DNA of 64,000 bases from Corynebacterium sp. HMSC04H06 (GTDB taxonomy: Bacteria > Actinomycetota > Actinomycetes > Mycobacteriales > Mycobacteriaceae): contig NZ_KV823440.1 in NCBI RefSeq assembly GCF_001815935.1, positions 116,669 to 180,668 of the forward strand. Reading direction: 5' to 3'. Positions 46,701-54,988 of this stretch are shown here, in pieces; the stretch's first letter is position 1, and the number at the start of each line of letters is the position of its first letter. The position numbers and the translations under genes were made by a program. Under the pieces are notes generated by a model that saw only the letters and a program-made list of their open reading frames with translations, had not been told where the DNA came from and did not search any database.

Positions 46701-46881
46701 TGCCCTGGGAGACCGCAGCCTGGTAGCGGCGGGAGACTTCCTCGCTCGCGCCGTCGGCAATCTGGAAGCCGGCGGTAGGGTAGGCGGCCTCTTTCCGGCG
46801 CAGCTCGTCGCGCACCCGGGCGGATAGGGGAGTCTCGTAGTAGCCGAAGGGCAGCGTGGAGTCGTCGGGGTGGTGGCTCAC
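43753..46881 (-). CDS. PLD nuclease - SF2 helicase - DUF3427 protein
   Basis: The 1042-aa protein has an N-terminal phospholipase D-type nuclease domain with one HKD motif (RLHAKAWLF, His 217/Lys 219, then IGSSNLS). A superfamily 2 helicase core follows with Walker A TATGTGKT (about 344-351), DEFH (about 439), TATP (about 465), and motif VI QQLGRGLRR. The C-terminal region of about 350 residues matches DUF3427. The layout resembles restriction/defence or repair helicases. It starts at GTG 46881, overlapping the stop of the upstream Nudix gene (GTGA), so the two are made together. Confidence 0.9.
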   Translation of the reverse strand: MSHHPDDSTLPFGYYETPLSARVRDELRRKEAAYPTAGFQIADGASEEVSRRYQAAVSQGIASILEQRLRELTKPADRLALVNRLTSALGAEEAIDSEALLYAIFDTKLAGPPQMPEIPFHSSALFTNAPEESNLWTELDREIKTADEVHLLCAFVKNTGVSALTEQFEYLRDKGIPLRVLTSTYCGATDALAVKTLVERYGAQVRVCYEHKSTRLHAKAWLFKRNSGFDTAFIGSSNLSRSALVDGWEWNVRGSSKTTPEVIDKFIKTFDTYWHDPHFVDFRPERDFDKLDKALLLARGGERKNESLEISGLRVEPLSSQRPMLEALESERTEHDRHRNLLVTATGTGKTVVAALDYRHLCEKFGRQPRLLFVAHQKRLLLQAQRTYREVLSDATFGELLVDGQRPGQWDYVFASVQSLKPAILDQLAPDHFDVVVIDEFHHAEAKSYRRILDHFAPQELLGLTATPERADGENVQKFFDYRVAYELRLWDALRMQRLTPMHYYGIADGTDLTGVTWNRRTNGYDVDELSELYVKAGQKRTRFIIQEIEKRVLDMSELKALGFCVSVTHAQFMAQQFTEFGIPAKAIDGSTPTNQREAIIRQLQDGDIKVIFAVHLFNEGVDIPQVNTLLLLRPTQSPVVFIQQLGRGLRRSEGKDSCLILDFIGQQHQSFDFTERYQALTKKRGQNLVKEVEKGFYSMPAGSNVSLDRVSQEQILRSIKKAASSSLKKIKSLVAEIRTTDLSQFLAESGIDISDIYKTRPNQYSWTRLLREANLLPGSADETETFLLKRLRTMLHINDQDRANAYLRLLDPEGPDPENLKGDDQAYARMLVLSFWGGQATVTPPEDFAAALRLLRNYPAVRTELGQIMDYAVSSSRVIPRPTGISLLKSHAEYSLSELVAAMEERPLPKMVSLPREGVRYFPEQNTDLFLVTLKKREDVSASTDYHDYPVSPELMRWESQNSTTLKSKTGQRYIHHQALGGSIAMATRFLSSNEVGTASAYTFLGKVDYVSHQGEKPIKFEWALERPMPEKLFVEGRTVA

Positions 46882-47270
46882 AGGGCGTCCACCACCAGTT
46901 TGAGCGCCGGGACGTCGGCTGGGGCCCAGGTCAGTTCCGTGGCCTCGGCGGCGGTGACCCACCGGGCCTCGTCATGGTCGCTGAGCTGCGGGCTGCCCGA
47001 GGAGATCGTGCACCAGAACGTGGTCAGCTCGATGGTGGCGAAGTCATACTTGTGCGTCGTGGTGGTCACTTGCGAGCCCACCTCGGCGGTGACGGACAGC
47101 TCCTCGCGGATTTCGCGCGCGAGCGCTTCCTCCGGGGACTCGCCGGCCTCGATCTTGCCGCCGGGGAACTCCCAGTAGCCGGCAAGCGACTTGCCGGGGG
47201 CTTTGCGGCACGCCAAGATCCTGTCCTCGGCGCGGAAGACCGCGCCCACAACTCGTATGACAAAGCTCAT
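46878..47270 (-). CDS. MutT-type Nudix hydrolase
   Basis: The 130-aa protein has a complete Nudix box, GGKIEAGESPEEALAREIREEL (G-x5-E-x7-R-E-x2-E-E pattern, about residues 37-58), preceded by GYWEFPGGK as in (deoxy)nucleoside triphosphate pyrophosphohydrolases of the MutT type. It may clean oxidised nucleotides. The tight coupling to the PLD-helicase suggests a joint role, possibly acting on a nucleotide linked to helicase activity. CATAAT lies 6 nt before ATG 47270. Confidence 0.9.
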   Translation of the reverse strand: MSFVIRVVGAVFRAEDRILACRKAPGKSLAGYWEFPGGKIEAGESPEEALAREIREELSVTAEVGSQVTTTTHKYDFATIELTTFWCTISSGSPQLSDHDEARWVTAAEATELTWAPADVPALKLVVDAL

Positions 47271-47581
47271 TCCTTCATTATGAACATCTGCCGGACACCC
47301 GGTTGGTCAAGGGTTAAACCCGCTGGGCAGCCGCGGATTTTCGCTACCCCCGACCGTCTCGTTCTCCGAGCGCAGCGACAGAGGCAACGCCGGGGGGCTA
47401 GCTGTGTTCCAAAATCCAAGCAAAAGCACCCCAAAACAACCGGATATCGGTTATTTTCACGCGAAGGGTCAGCTAGTTGCTGGTTGGACTGCCGTGTTTG
47501 CTGGTGCGGAGTAGGCTTGCTGGTGAGCACATTCAGAAGTTTACGTTGGATTCCAACGTGCTGGACTTAAGGAGAAAACCA
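47271..47581. promoter_or_regulatory. region between the Nudix gene and butA, with a perfect palindrome
   Basis: This 311-bp stretch has no gene. ACGTTGGA-T-TCCAACGT (47543-47559) is a perfect 17-bp palindrome just upstream of the butA SD (AAGGAG, 47569-47574). AACCG-N5-CGGTT (47439-47453) is a second, shorter repeat followed by ATTTTC. The first may be a repressor site or a hairpin that hides the SD. Confidence 0.5.
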
Positions 47582-48382
47582 ATGTCTGCTCAAGCTACGG
47601 AACGCGTAGAAAACGGCAAGGTCGCCCTGATGATCGGTGGCGGTCAGGGAATCGGTGAGGCGGCTATCAAGCGCCTGTACCGGGATGGCTTCCGCGTTGC
47701 GGTGGGGGACCTGAACCTGGACACCGCGCAGAAGGTCGCGCAAGACCTGGGCGGTGAGGCCGCAGGTGCCATCGCCATCGAGGTCAACGCGGCGGACCGG
47801 GACTCGGTCTACGCGGCGGTGGACCAGACGGTGGAAAAGCTCGGCGGCTTTGACGTCATCATCAACAACGCCGGCATCGCGCCGCAGATCGATATCCTCG
47901 ACGTGACCGAAAAGGACATCGACACCATCTACGACATCAACGTCAAGGGTGTTATCTGGGGTATCCAGGCGGCAGCCAAGAAGCTGCGCGAGCTGGGCCA
48001 CGGCGGCAAGATCATCAATGCCACGTCCCAGGCCGGTGTGAAGGGCAACCCGGGTATCCCGCTGTACACCTCCACCAAGTTCGCCATCCGTGGCCTGACC
48101 CAGACCACGGCCCAGGACCTGGCTGACGACGGCATCACCGTCAACGCCTACGCCCCGGGCATCGTCCGCACCCCGCTGATGGAGAAGCTCGCCCAGGACC
48201 TGGCGCGCAGCAACAACCAGCCGGAGGAGTGGGGCTGGGAGCAGTTCACCAAGAACATCACGCTCAAGCGCCTGTCCGAGGTCGAGGACGTCGCCAAGGC
48301 GATTTCCTTCCTGGCCGGCGAGGACTCGGATTATGTCACCGGCCAGACCCTAGTGGTCGACGGCGGCATGGTCTTCCATTAA
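47582..48382 (+). CDS. butA: acetoin/diacetyl reductase (2,3-butanediol dehydrogenase)
   Basis: The 266-aa protein is a classical short-chain dehydrogenase: cofactor motif GGGQGIGEA, NNAG, catalytic Ser in INATSQAG and Y-x3-K in YTSTKFA. Overall it resembles ButA/BudC proteins that reduce diacetyl to acetoin and acetoin to 2,3-butanediol with NADH. ATG 47582 follows AAGGAG. Its stop overlaps the convergent rbsD stop. Other SDR substrates cannot be excluded from sequence. Confidence 0.88.
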   Translation: MSAQATERVENGKVALMIGGGQGIGEAAIKRLYRDGFRVAVGDLNLDTAQKVAQDLGGEAAGAIAIEVNAADRDSVYAAVDQTVEKLGGFDVIINNAGIAPQIDILDVTEKDIDTIYDINVKGVIWGIQAAAKKLRELGHGGKIINATSQAGVKGNPGIPLYTSTKFAIRGLTQTTAQDLADDGITVNAYAPGIVRTPLMEKLAQDLARSNNQPEEWGWEQFTKNITLKRLSEVEDVAKAISFLAGEDSDYVTGQTLVVDGGMVFH

Positions 48383-48753
48383 AAGGCCACGCCACTGCGG
48401 AAAATCGCATTAGCAAACGGGGTAGTCTCCCCAGTGCGCACGATGAACCGGCACTCCGCGAGCCGGTTCTTCAGTGTTTCGTGAGTGGTCTCCCGGACGG
48501 GCACGTTTGGGAGTAGCTCGCGGATTTCGCGTGGGGTGCTGTCGGCAATCGCGACGGCCTCCACGACCACCTCGTTGAGGATGGCGCGGGCGACGTCCGC
48601 GAAGCTCGGCACGCCGAAGACGAGGCTCAAATCGATGACCTTCACGCCGTCCGGCAGCGGCAGGCCGCAGTCGCCGATGGCGAAGGTGTCGGTGTGGCCC
48701 AAGCGGCTAATCGCCCAGGTCAGCTCGGGGTTTAGAATTCCTTGTTTACGCAT
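48379..48753 (-). CDS. rbsD: D-ribose pyranase
   Basis: RbsD interconverts pyranose and furanose forms of ribose so that RbsK can use it. The 124-aa protein has the typical MRKQGILNPEL start, ISRLGHTDTFAIGDCGLPLP with the catalytic His, and the C-terminal RTGETTPFANAIF. It begins 4 nt after rbsK and is last in rbsRACBKD. Confidence 0.95.
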   Translation of the reverse strand: MRKQGILNPELTWAISRLGHTDTFAIGDCGLPLPDGVKVIDLSLVFGVPSFADVARAILNEVVVEAVAIADSTPREIRELLPNVPVRETTHETLKNRLAECRFIVRTGETTPFANAIFRSGVAF

Positions 48754-48757
48754 GTTT

Positions 48758-49702
48758 TTATACCTGTGGTAGTTCCGCGTCCAAGCCGGGGTAGGACGGC
48801 TGGGCGCCAGTGGACAGGGCGGCAAAAGCGCCGACGCGGGCGGCGTGCCGGGCGGCATCGGTTAGCGATGCCCCGGCCAGCAGGCGGGCTACCAGCGCGC
48901 CCGTGAAGGCGTCGCCGGCGCCGGTGGTATCCACCGCGTGGATGCGCGGGGTGGGGATGTCCGTCAGACCGGAGGCGTCCCCGACCAGGGCGCCCTGGGC
49001 GCCCAGCGTCAGCACGACGCTGGTGAAGCCGACGCCCAGCAGCGCCTGCACCAAGTCGTGCGGGTCCGCCGAGGCCACCGGTGCGCCCAGCTGGGCCAGC
49101 ACCAGGTCGGCCTCGTGTTCGTTGACCACCAGCGGGTCCGCGCGCAGCAGGCTGTCCCGGTCGACCTCAATGACCGGGGCTAGGTTGACCACCAGGCGGT
49201 GGGCGTGGCGGGCGGCGGCGGCAAAGCCTTCGGCGGGAATTTCGCCTTGGAGCAGGACGATGTCGGCCGCCGACACCGCCGCCGAGTGCGCGTCGACGTA
49301 GCCGCCGTCCACGGTGGCGTTCGCGCCGGGGATGACTACGATGGTGTTCTCCCCGTCCGCGCTGACCGTGATAACCGCCAGCCCCGTCGTCGTGGAGGAA
49401 CGGGTTGCTACATGCTCCAGGTTCACGCCGCTGCTTTTCAGGTGGCTCATCGCCGGGGCGGAGTAGGGGTCGTCGCCCACCGCGCCGACGAAGTCCACCT
49501 GCGCGCCCTGCAACGCCGCGGCCACGGCCTGGTTAGCACCCTTGCCTCCGGCCAGGATGCCGCCGCCGCTGCCCAGGAGGGTCTCGCCCGGGTGTGGGTG
49601 GCGGTCTACGCCCACCATGAGGTCGGCGTTGATGGAGCCCACGACGGCCAGGCGGCCGGGCTGGGCGGCAGCGGTGGACGGGATGCTGGTCGGTTCAGTC
49701 AT
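48758..49702 (-). CDS. rbsK: ribokinase
   Basis: RbsK phosphorylates ribose to ribose-5-phosphate. The 314-aa PfkB-family protein has VVGSINADLMVGVDRHPHPG at the N-terminus, GGKGANQAVAAALQGA, and the C-terminal catalytic signature DTTGAGDAFTGAL. Its ATG overlaps the rbsB TAA (TAATG). Confidence 0.95.
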   Translation of the reverse strand: MTEPTSIPSTAAAQPGRLAVVGSINADLMVGVDRHPHPGETLLGSGGGILAGGKGANQAVAAALQGAQVDFVGAVGDDPYSAPAMSHLKSSGVNLEHVATRSSTTTGLAVITVSADGENTIVVIPGANATVDGGYVDAHSAAVSAADIVLLQGEIPAEGFAAAARHAHRLVVNLAPVIEVDRDSLLRADPLVVNEHEADLVLAQLGAPVASADPHDLVQALLGVGFTSVVLTLGAQGALVGDASGLTDIPTPRIHAVDTTGAGDAFTGALVARLLAGASLTDAARHAARVGAFAALSTGAQPSYPGLDAELPQV

Positions 49703-50643
49703 TATTTGTACTCAGCTACGTTCTGCTTGGTGACGGTGACAACTTCGACCGGGATTTCGGCTTCCGGGTCCTCGCCGTTCAGGATAGCAGCGGCCTGCTC
49801 CACGGCCTTGGCTCCCAGCTCGTCCGGCAGCTGCGCGATGGTGCCTTCCAGGGTGCCGTCCTCGATGGCCTTGATGCCGTCCTCGGTGCCGTCGAAGCCG
49901 AAGACCTTGACCTCCTTGCCGGCCTTAGCGCCCAGGGCCTCGATGGCGCCGAGGGCCATCTCGTCGTTCTCGGCGAAGACGGCCTTGACGTTCGGGTGGG
50001 CCTGCAGCAGGTTGGTGGTCACGTTCAGGCCCTCGGTGCGGTCGAAGTTCGCGGTCTGCTTGGCCGCGACCTTAATATTCGGGTACTTCTTCAGACCCTT
50101 CTCGAAGCCCTCGCCGCGGTCGCGGGAGGCCGAGGAACCGGAAATACCCTGCAGGACGAGGATCTCGCCTTCCTCGCCGATGGATTCAGCCAGGGCATCG
50201 GCGGCCTGCTCGCCGCCGGCGACGTTATCGGAGGCCACAAACGAGGCAACCTCGCCGGCGCTGGAGGAGCGGTCCACCGCCACGACCGGGATGTCCGCGG
50301 CGTTGAGCGACTGGACGGCCGAGCCCACGGCGTCGGAGTCCGTCGGGTTGACAATCACGACGCCGGCGCCGGAGGTCTCCGCGTTCTTCAGCTGGTTGGT
50401 CTGGGTGGAAGCGTCGTCGGAGGCGTCCTGGATATCCAGGTTGATGCCCAGCTCGTCGGCCTTTTCCTGGGCGCCGTCGCGCAGCTCGACGAAGAAGGGG
50501 TTGGTCTGGGTCGACAGCGCCAGAGTGACGTTGTCGCTGGCGGCCTCGCCGCGGTTGCAGGCGGCAACCGACAGCGTCAGCGCGGCGACGGAGGCCACGG
50601 CCAGGGACTTGCGGACAAGGGTGCGGGTCCGGGATGCAGACAT
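49702..50643 (-). CDS. rbsB: ribose ABC transporter binding lipoprotein
   Basis: The 313-aa lipoprotein has signal peptide and lipobox (LTLSVAACNRG, Cys about 29) and the cluster of RbsB-like features: ALSTQTNPFFVELRDGAQE, DASDDASTQTNQL and VFAENDEMALGAIEAL. SD AAGGA is 9 nt before ATG 50643. It is separated from rbsC by 67 nt. Confidence 0.93.
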   Translation of the reverse strand: MSASRTRTLVRKSLAVASVAALTLSVAACNRGEAASDNVTLALSTQTNPFFVELRDGAQEKADELGINLDIQDASDDASTQTNQLKNAETSGAGVVIVNPTDSDAVGSAVQSLNAADIPVVAVDRSSSAGEVASFVASDNVAGGEQAADALAESIGEEGEILVLQGISGSSASRDRGEGFEKGLKKYPNIKVAAKQTANFDRTEGLNVTTNLLQAHPNVKAVFAENDEMALGAIEALGAKAGKEVKVFGFDGTEDGIKAIEDGTLEGTIAQLPDELGAKAVEQAAAILNGEDPEAEIPVEVVTVTKQNVAEYK

Positions 50644-50710
50644 GAGTTTTCCTTACTTTTCGTGTGGCGGCGGGGTACTTTTCGCGCGCCGCCGGGGGAG
50701 GGGAGGGTAT

Positions 50711-51706
50711 TTAGTTAGCGGTCTTGTTACGGATGACGTCGAAGCCCACGGCCAGCGCGATGACCAGGCCGATGACAATCTGCTGCCAGAAGGAGGAGAC
50801 GTTGAGCAGGTTCAGCCCGTTGCGGATGACGGCTAGCAGCAGCGCGCCGACCAGGGTGCCGGTGGCCTTGCCGGCGCCGCCGGCTAGCGATGCCCCACCG
50901 ATGACCACCGCCGCAATCGCGTCCAGCTCGTAGCCCACACCCGCCTGCGGCTGCGCCGAGGTCAGACGGCCGGCCATGACCAGGCCGGACAGCGCGGCGA
51001 AGAGGCCGGACAGGCCGAAGACGGCGACCTGGATCTTGCGGACCGGAAGGCCGGACAGGCGCGCGGCCTCCAGGTTGCCGCCGATGGCGTACATGGAGCG
51101 CCCCAGCACGGTGCGCTCCAGGATGAACCAGCACACCAGGCCGGCGATGACCATCATCACGATCGGGATGGGCACCCCGGCCACGGTCGAGCCCATCCAG
51201 TTGACGGCGTCGGCGGTGGGCATCGGCGAGCCCTGAGAGATGACCAGGGTGGCGCCGCGGGCGATCGACATCATGGCCAGGGTGGCGATGAACGACGGGA
51301 TCTTGCCCCAGGCCGTCGCCATGCCGCAGATGACACCGGCCAGCAGGCCGGTGAGCAGGCCGAGGATCAGCGTGACCCAGCCCGGCAGGCCGGTGTTGAC
51401 GAAGAAGGAGGCCGAGACCATCGCGCCCAGGGCGGCGACGGAGCCCACCGACAGGTCGATGCCGGCGGTGATGATGACAAACGTCATGCCGAAGGCCAGG
51501 ATGGCCACGGTGGCGGCCTGGATGCCGATGTTGACCAGGTTGTTAACGGTCAGGAAGTGCGGGGTGGCGATGAAAAGCGCCACGCACAGGACGATGAGTC
51601 CGACGAGCGCGCCGTTGTTCATCATCCAGTTGGATACCCGGTGCCAGCGGCTCGGGCCCGTCGGGGCGCCGGCGGGCGCGCTGGCGGCGGTAGCGGTGGT
51701 GGTCAT
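50711..51706 (-). CDS. rbsC: ribose ABC transporter permease
   Basis: The 331-aa protein has about nine to ten membrane helices and the BPD2-family pattern of RbsC: GMTFVIITAGIDLSVGSV, GLLAGVICG and an LSGLPVRKIQVAVFGLSG loop that contacts the ATPase. Its ATG overlaps the rbsA stop (ATGA). Confidence 0.95.
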   Translation of the reverse strand: MTTTATAASAPAGAPTGPSRWHRVSNWMMNNGALVGLIVLCVALFIATPHFLTVNNLVNIGIQAATVAILAFGMTFVIITAGIDLSVGSVAALGAMVSASFFVNTGLPGWVTLILGLLTGLLAGVICGMATAWGKIPSFIATLAMMSIARGATLVISQGSPMPTADAVNWMGSTVAGVPIPIVMMVIAGLVCWFILERTVLGRSMYAIGGNLEAARLSGLPVRKIQVAVFGLSGLFAALSGLVMAGRLTSAQPQAGVGYELDAIAAVVIGGASLAGGAGKATGTLVGALLLAVIRNGLNLLNVSSFWQQIVIGLVIALAVGFDVIRNKTAN

Positions 51707-53235
51707 GAGGCGATCTCCTCAAAGTCGTGGGGGTTTTCGGTAATCGTGCTGGTGACGTTGGATACGGCGAGGGTCATGACCTCGTCCTGGGTGGCGGTCG
51801 GCGGCAGCTCGCCGGCGATTTTGCCGCCGGAGGCCACCAGCACCCGGTCGGACATGCCCAGCACCTCCGGCAGGTCGGAGGAAGCCATCAGGACGGCCCC
51901 GCCGGCGGCGGTGACCTCGTTGATGATCCGGTAGATCTCCACCTTCGCGCCGACGTCGACGCCGCGGGTGGGCTCGTCCAGCAGCAGCACGCGGGAGCCA
52001 GCCAGCACCCAGCGGCCGAAGACGGCCTTTTGCTGGTTGCCGCCGGACAGGTCCCGGATGGGCTGGTCGATGTCGGCCATGCGGATGCGCAGCTTCTCGG
52101 CCACCTCGCGGGCGCGGGCCTTCTGGCCGCGCCGGTCGGCGAGCCCGGCCTTGCTGGTCTTATTCAGCGTGGCCAGGCCGAGGTTCTCGCCGATGGTGGC
52201 GTCCAGGATGAGCGCCTGGGACTTGCGGTCCTCGGGCACGTGCCCGATGCCGGCGCGGATGGCGGCGGCGATATCGCCCAGCTTGAGCGGGCTGCCGGCC
52301 ACGCGGACCTCGCCGGAATCCACCTTGTCTGCGCCGGCGATGGCCCGGATGATCTCCGTGCGGCCCGCGCCGACCAGCCCGGCTAGTCCGACGACCTCGC
52401 CGGCGTGGACGTCGAAGCTGACGTCTGCGAAGCTGCCCTGCGTGGAAAGCCCCCGCACGCTGAGCAGGGCCTCGCCGGGTGTTTCCGCCTCGCGCGGGTA
52501 CTGGTTGTCGATGTCGCGGCCGACCATCAGGCGGACCAGCTCCGCCTCCGGGGTGTCCGGGCCGACCTCGGCGACGACGTTGCCGTCGCGCAGCACGGAG
52601 ATGGAATCCGCGATCCGGGCCAGCTCCTCCAGGTGGTGGGAGATGAAGACCATCCCGACGCCCTTGGCGCGCAGATCCTCGACCACGGCGAAGAGCTGGT
52701 CGACTTCCTTGCCGGTCAGCGCGGCGGTGGGTTCGTCCAGGATGAGCAGGCGCGCGTTCATCGACAGTGCCTTGGCGATTTCCACCAGCTGCTGGCGGGC
52801 AATGCCTAGCTCACCGACCGGGGTGTCCAGGTTGACGTCCAGGCCGATGAGCCGCAGGGCGGCCGCCGCCTCGTTGCGCAGGTACTTCTTGTTGACCAGC
52901 CCGAAGCGCGACGGCGTGCGGCCCAGCATGATGTTTTCGGCCACGGACATCGTCGGCACCAGGTTGAGCTCCTGGTGGATGGTGGCAATGCCCAGCGCCT
53001 CCGCCGCCTTCGTGTTCGGCAGCTGGACCTCCGCGCCGTCGACGAGGACGCGGCCGGTATCCGGCTGGTAGACGCCCGACATCATCTTGATAAGCGTCGA
53101 CTTGCCGGCGCCGTTTTCGCCCAGTAGCGCGTGCACGTGGCCCGCGCGCACGTCAAGGCTGACGTCGCGGATGACGTTTACGGGTCCGAAGGATTTGTTG
53201 ATTCCTTCTAGCCGCATGATGACCGGGTGGTTCAT
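51703..53235 (-). CDS. rbsA: ribose ABC transporter ATPase, two ABC domains
   Basis: The 510-aa protein has two ABC cassettes as in RbsA/MglA. The first has Walker A GENGAGKST and a degenerate signature region (LGIARQQLVEIAKAL); the second has GLVGAGRTE in place of Walker A and the signature LSGGNQQKAVFGRW. I chose ATG 53235 (MNHPVIMRLEGINKSF), which overlaps the rbsR stop (ATGA) and follows AGGAGGTG; the frame is open upstream only as an rbsR shadow. Confidence 0.95.
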   Translation of the reverse strand: MNHPVIMRLEGINKSFGPVNVIRDVSLDVRAGHVHALLGENGAGKSTLIKMMSGVYQPDTGRVLVDGAEVQLPNTKAAEALGIATIHQELNLVPTMSVAENIMLGRTPSRFGLVNKKYLRNEAAAALRLIGLDVNLDTPVGELGIARQQLVEIAKALSMNARLLILDEPTAALTGKEVDQLFAVVEDLRAKGVGMVFISHHLEELARIADSISVLRDGNVVAEVGPDTPEAELVRLMVGRDIDNQYPREAETPGEALLSVRGLSTQGSFADVSFDVHAGEVVGLAGLVGAGRTEIIRAIAGADKVDSGEVRVAGSPLKLGDIAAAIRAGIGHVPEDRKSQALILDATIGENLGLATLNKTSKAGLADRRGQKARAREVAEKLRIRMADIDQPIRDLSGGNQQKAVFGRWVLAGSRVLLLDEPTRGVDVGAKVEIYRIINEVTAAGGAVLMASSDLPEVLGMSDRVLVASGGKIAGELPPTATQDEVMTLAVSNVTSTITENPHDFEEIAS

Positions 53236-54242
53236 CGCGGCACCTCCTGGAGATAGTGTTCGGTGGATTGACGGGTGATAAGCCGGGTTGGCAGGGTCAC
53301 GTCCGGCGGCGACATGCCGGACAGGGCGGCGACCAGGGCATCGGCGGCGCGGTAGCCCAGTTGAGTCACGTCTTGGTCGATGACAGAAAGCGGCGTGGGC
53401 TGGACCCGCATGTAGTCCAGGTCGTCGAAGCCCACCAGCGCCAGCTGCTTGCCGATGCGCACCTTCTCCCGGTGGCAGTACTCCAGCGCGCCGAGGGTCA
53501 TCATGGAATCGCCCGCGATGACTGCCGTGCACCCGGCTTCCCGCAGCTCCCGCGTGCCGGTAATGCCCTGCGAGACCTCGAAGCCGCCCTGGAAAACATG
53601 CTCGCTGCCGATGCCCACGCGGTCTGCCGCCGCGCTAAAGGCCGCCCGCCGCTCCGCGCCGGTGGACAGCTCCTCTGGGCCGGCCAGGTAGCCGATGCGC
53701 CGGTGTCCGCGCGCGTAGAGCAGCTCCACCGCCGCCGTGATGCCGGGCTCCGGGTCGGAGACCACCGTCGGCAGGTCGGATCCGGCAAGGGAGCGGTCGA
53801 TGAGCACGACCGGCGTGCCCGCCGCCTTGACCGCGCCGAGCAGGGAGAGCGCGTCCGCGGTGGGGACGACCAGCATGCCGTCCACGTTCTGCTGCGACAG
53901 TGTGGTCACCGCGTCGCGCAGCCGGCTCGAGTCCTCCGAGTAGGAGGTGATGATGGTGGCCAGGCCATTGGCGGTCGCGCGGGCCTGGACCGCGTCGGCC
54001 ATCGTGGCGAAGTAGGGGTTGAGCAGCGTCGGGATGACCAGGCCTAGCGTGTAGGTGCGCGCGGTGCGCAGCCCGCGGGCCTGGATATTCGGGTGGTAGT
54101 TGAGTGCCTGGGCCGCCCGCTCCACGCGCTGGCGCGTGGCCGCGGAGATGGAGTCCTTGCCGGCCAGCGCGCGGGAGGCCGTGGACACCGAGACTCCCGC
54201 GGCCAGGGCGACGTCTTTCAGGTTGGCGCTGTGGGCAGGCAT
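53232..54242 (-). CDS. rbsR: LacI-family ribose operon repressor
   Basis: The 336-aa protein has a LacI helix-turn-helix (NLKDVALAAGVSVSTASRAL) and a ribose/galactose-binding-protein-like ligand domain (VIPTLLNPYFATMADAVQ). It is the first gene of the operon it should control. ATG 54242 (MPAHSANLKDVAL) is the likely start; no strong SD is visible. It probably binds the tandem operators at 54282-54308. Confidence 0.93.
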   Translation of the reverse strand: MPAHSANLKDVALAAGVSVSTASRALAGKDSISAATRQRVERAAQALNYHPNIQARGLRTARTYTLGLVIPTLLNPYFATMADAVQARATANGLATIITSYSEDSSRLRDAVTTLSQQNVDGMLVVPTADALSLLGAVKAAGTPVVLIDRSLAGSDLPTVVSDPEPGITAAVELLYARGHRRIGYLAGPEELSTGAERRAAFSAAADRVGIGSEHVFQGGFEVSQGITGTRELREAGCTAVIAGDSMMTLGALEYCHREKVRIGKQLALVGFDDLDYMRVQPTPLSVIDQDVTQLGYRAADALVAALSGMSPPDVTLPTRLITRQSTEHYLQEVPR

Positions 54243-54281
54243 GGTAGGGGGCGGACCTTCTTCCCAGTCGGAGGGGAGGGG

Positions 54282-54308
54282 TGCAAACGATTGCTGCAAA
54301 CGTTTGCA
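54282..54308. promoter_or_regulatory. tandem LacI-type operators for the rbs operon
   Basis: TGCAAACGTTTGCA (54295-54308) is a perfect 14-bp palindrome with the central CG typical of LacI-family sites. TGCAAACGATTGCT (54282-54295) is an imperfect copy that abuts it. They lie 40-66 nt upstream of the rbsR ATG, in the region shared with the gntK promoter. Confidence 0.8.
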
Positions 54309-54409
54309 TTGTGTTTTGCGGCTAAATTTACGACGTTAGACCGCGCCTCGTCAAGTGCCCCTGCTCACCCTTTGCCGCTGGCGCAGGTCGCGCCACTAAA
54401 CTTGGGAGA

Positions 54410-54910
54410 ATGACTAGCAGTTCCTACCACGTCGTCATCATGGGCGTCTCCGGCTCCGGCAAGACCACCGTCGGCCACAACGTCGCCGCGCTGACCGGTA
54501 ACGCCTACCGCGACGGCGACGACATGCACCCGGCCGAAAACATCGCCAAGATGTCTGCGGGCACCCCGCTCAACGATGCCGACCGCTGGCCCTGGCTCAC
54601 CGCCATCGGCACCTGGTTGGCCGAGCAGCCTAGCGGCACCATGGTCGGCTGTTCCGCGCTCAAGCGCTCCTACCGAGACCTGTTGCGCGAGCACTGCCCC
54701 GATGTCGTGTTCGTGCACGTGGCCGGGGAATTCTCGGTACTGGCCGAGCGCATGCAGCACCGCGCCGGCCACTTCATGCCCGCCTCGCTGTTGCAGTCGC
54801 AGTTCGACACTCTCGAGCCGCTAGAGGCCGACGAGACCGGCGCCGTCTTTGACGTTGACCAGCCGGAAGAAGAAATCGCCCGCCAGGTGGCGGACTACCT
54901 GGCTGCTTGA
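54410..54910 (+). CDS. gntK: gluconokinase
   Basis: GntK phosphorylates gluconate to 6-phosphogluconate for the pentose phosphate pathway. The 166-aa protein has the P-loop GVSGSGKTT, DGDDMHPAENIAKM, GTPLNDADRWPWL and CSALKRSYRDLLR. ATG 54410 is 7 nt after TAAACT (54397-54402) without a usable SD, suggesting a leaderless message. gntP follows but points the other way. Confidence 0.95.
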   Translation: MTSSSYHVVIMGVSGSGKTTVGHNVAALTGNAYRDGDDMHPAENIAKMSAGTPLNDADRWPWLTAIGTWLAEQPSGTMVGCSALKRSYRDLLREHCPDVVFVHVAGEFSVLAERMQHRAGHFMPASLLQSQFDTLEPLEADETGAVFDVDQPEEEIARQVADYLAA

Positions 54911-54988
54911 ACGTAGCCAGTTAAACGCAGCCAGCCACACATCGTGGGATTTCCCGCTAGGTGAAACACTGCGGGATTCCCCGACGCG

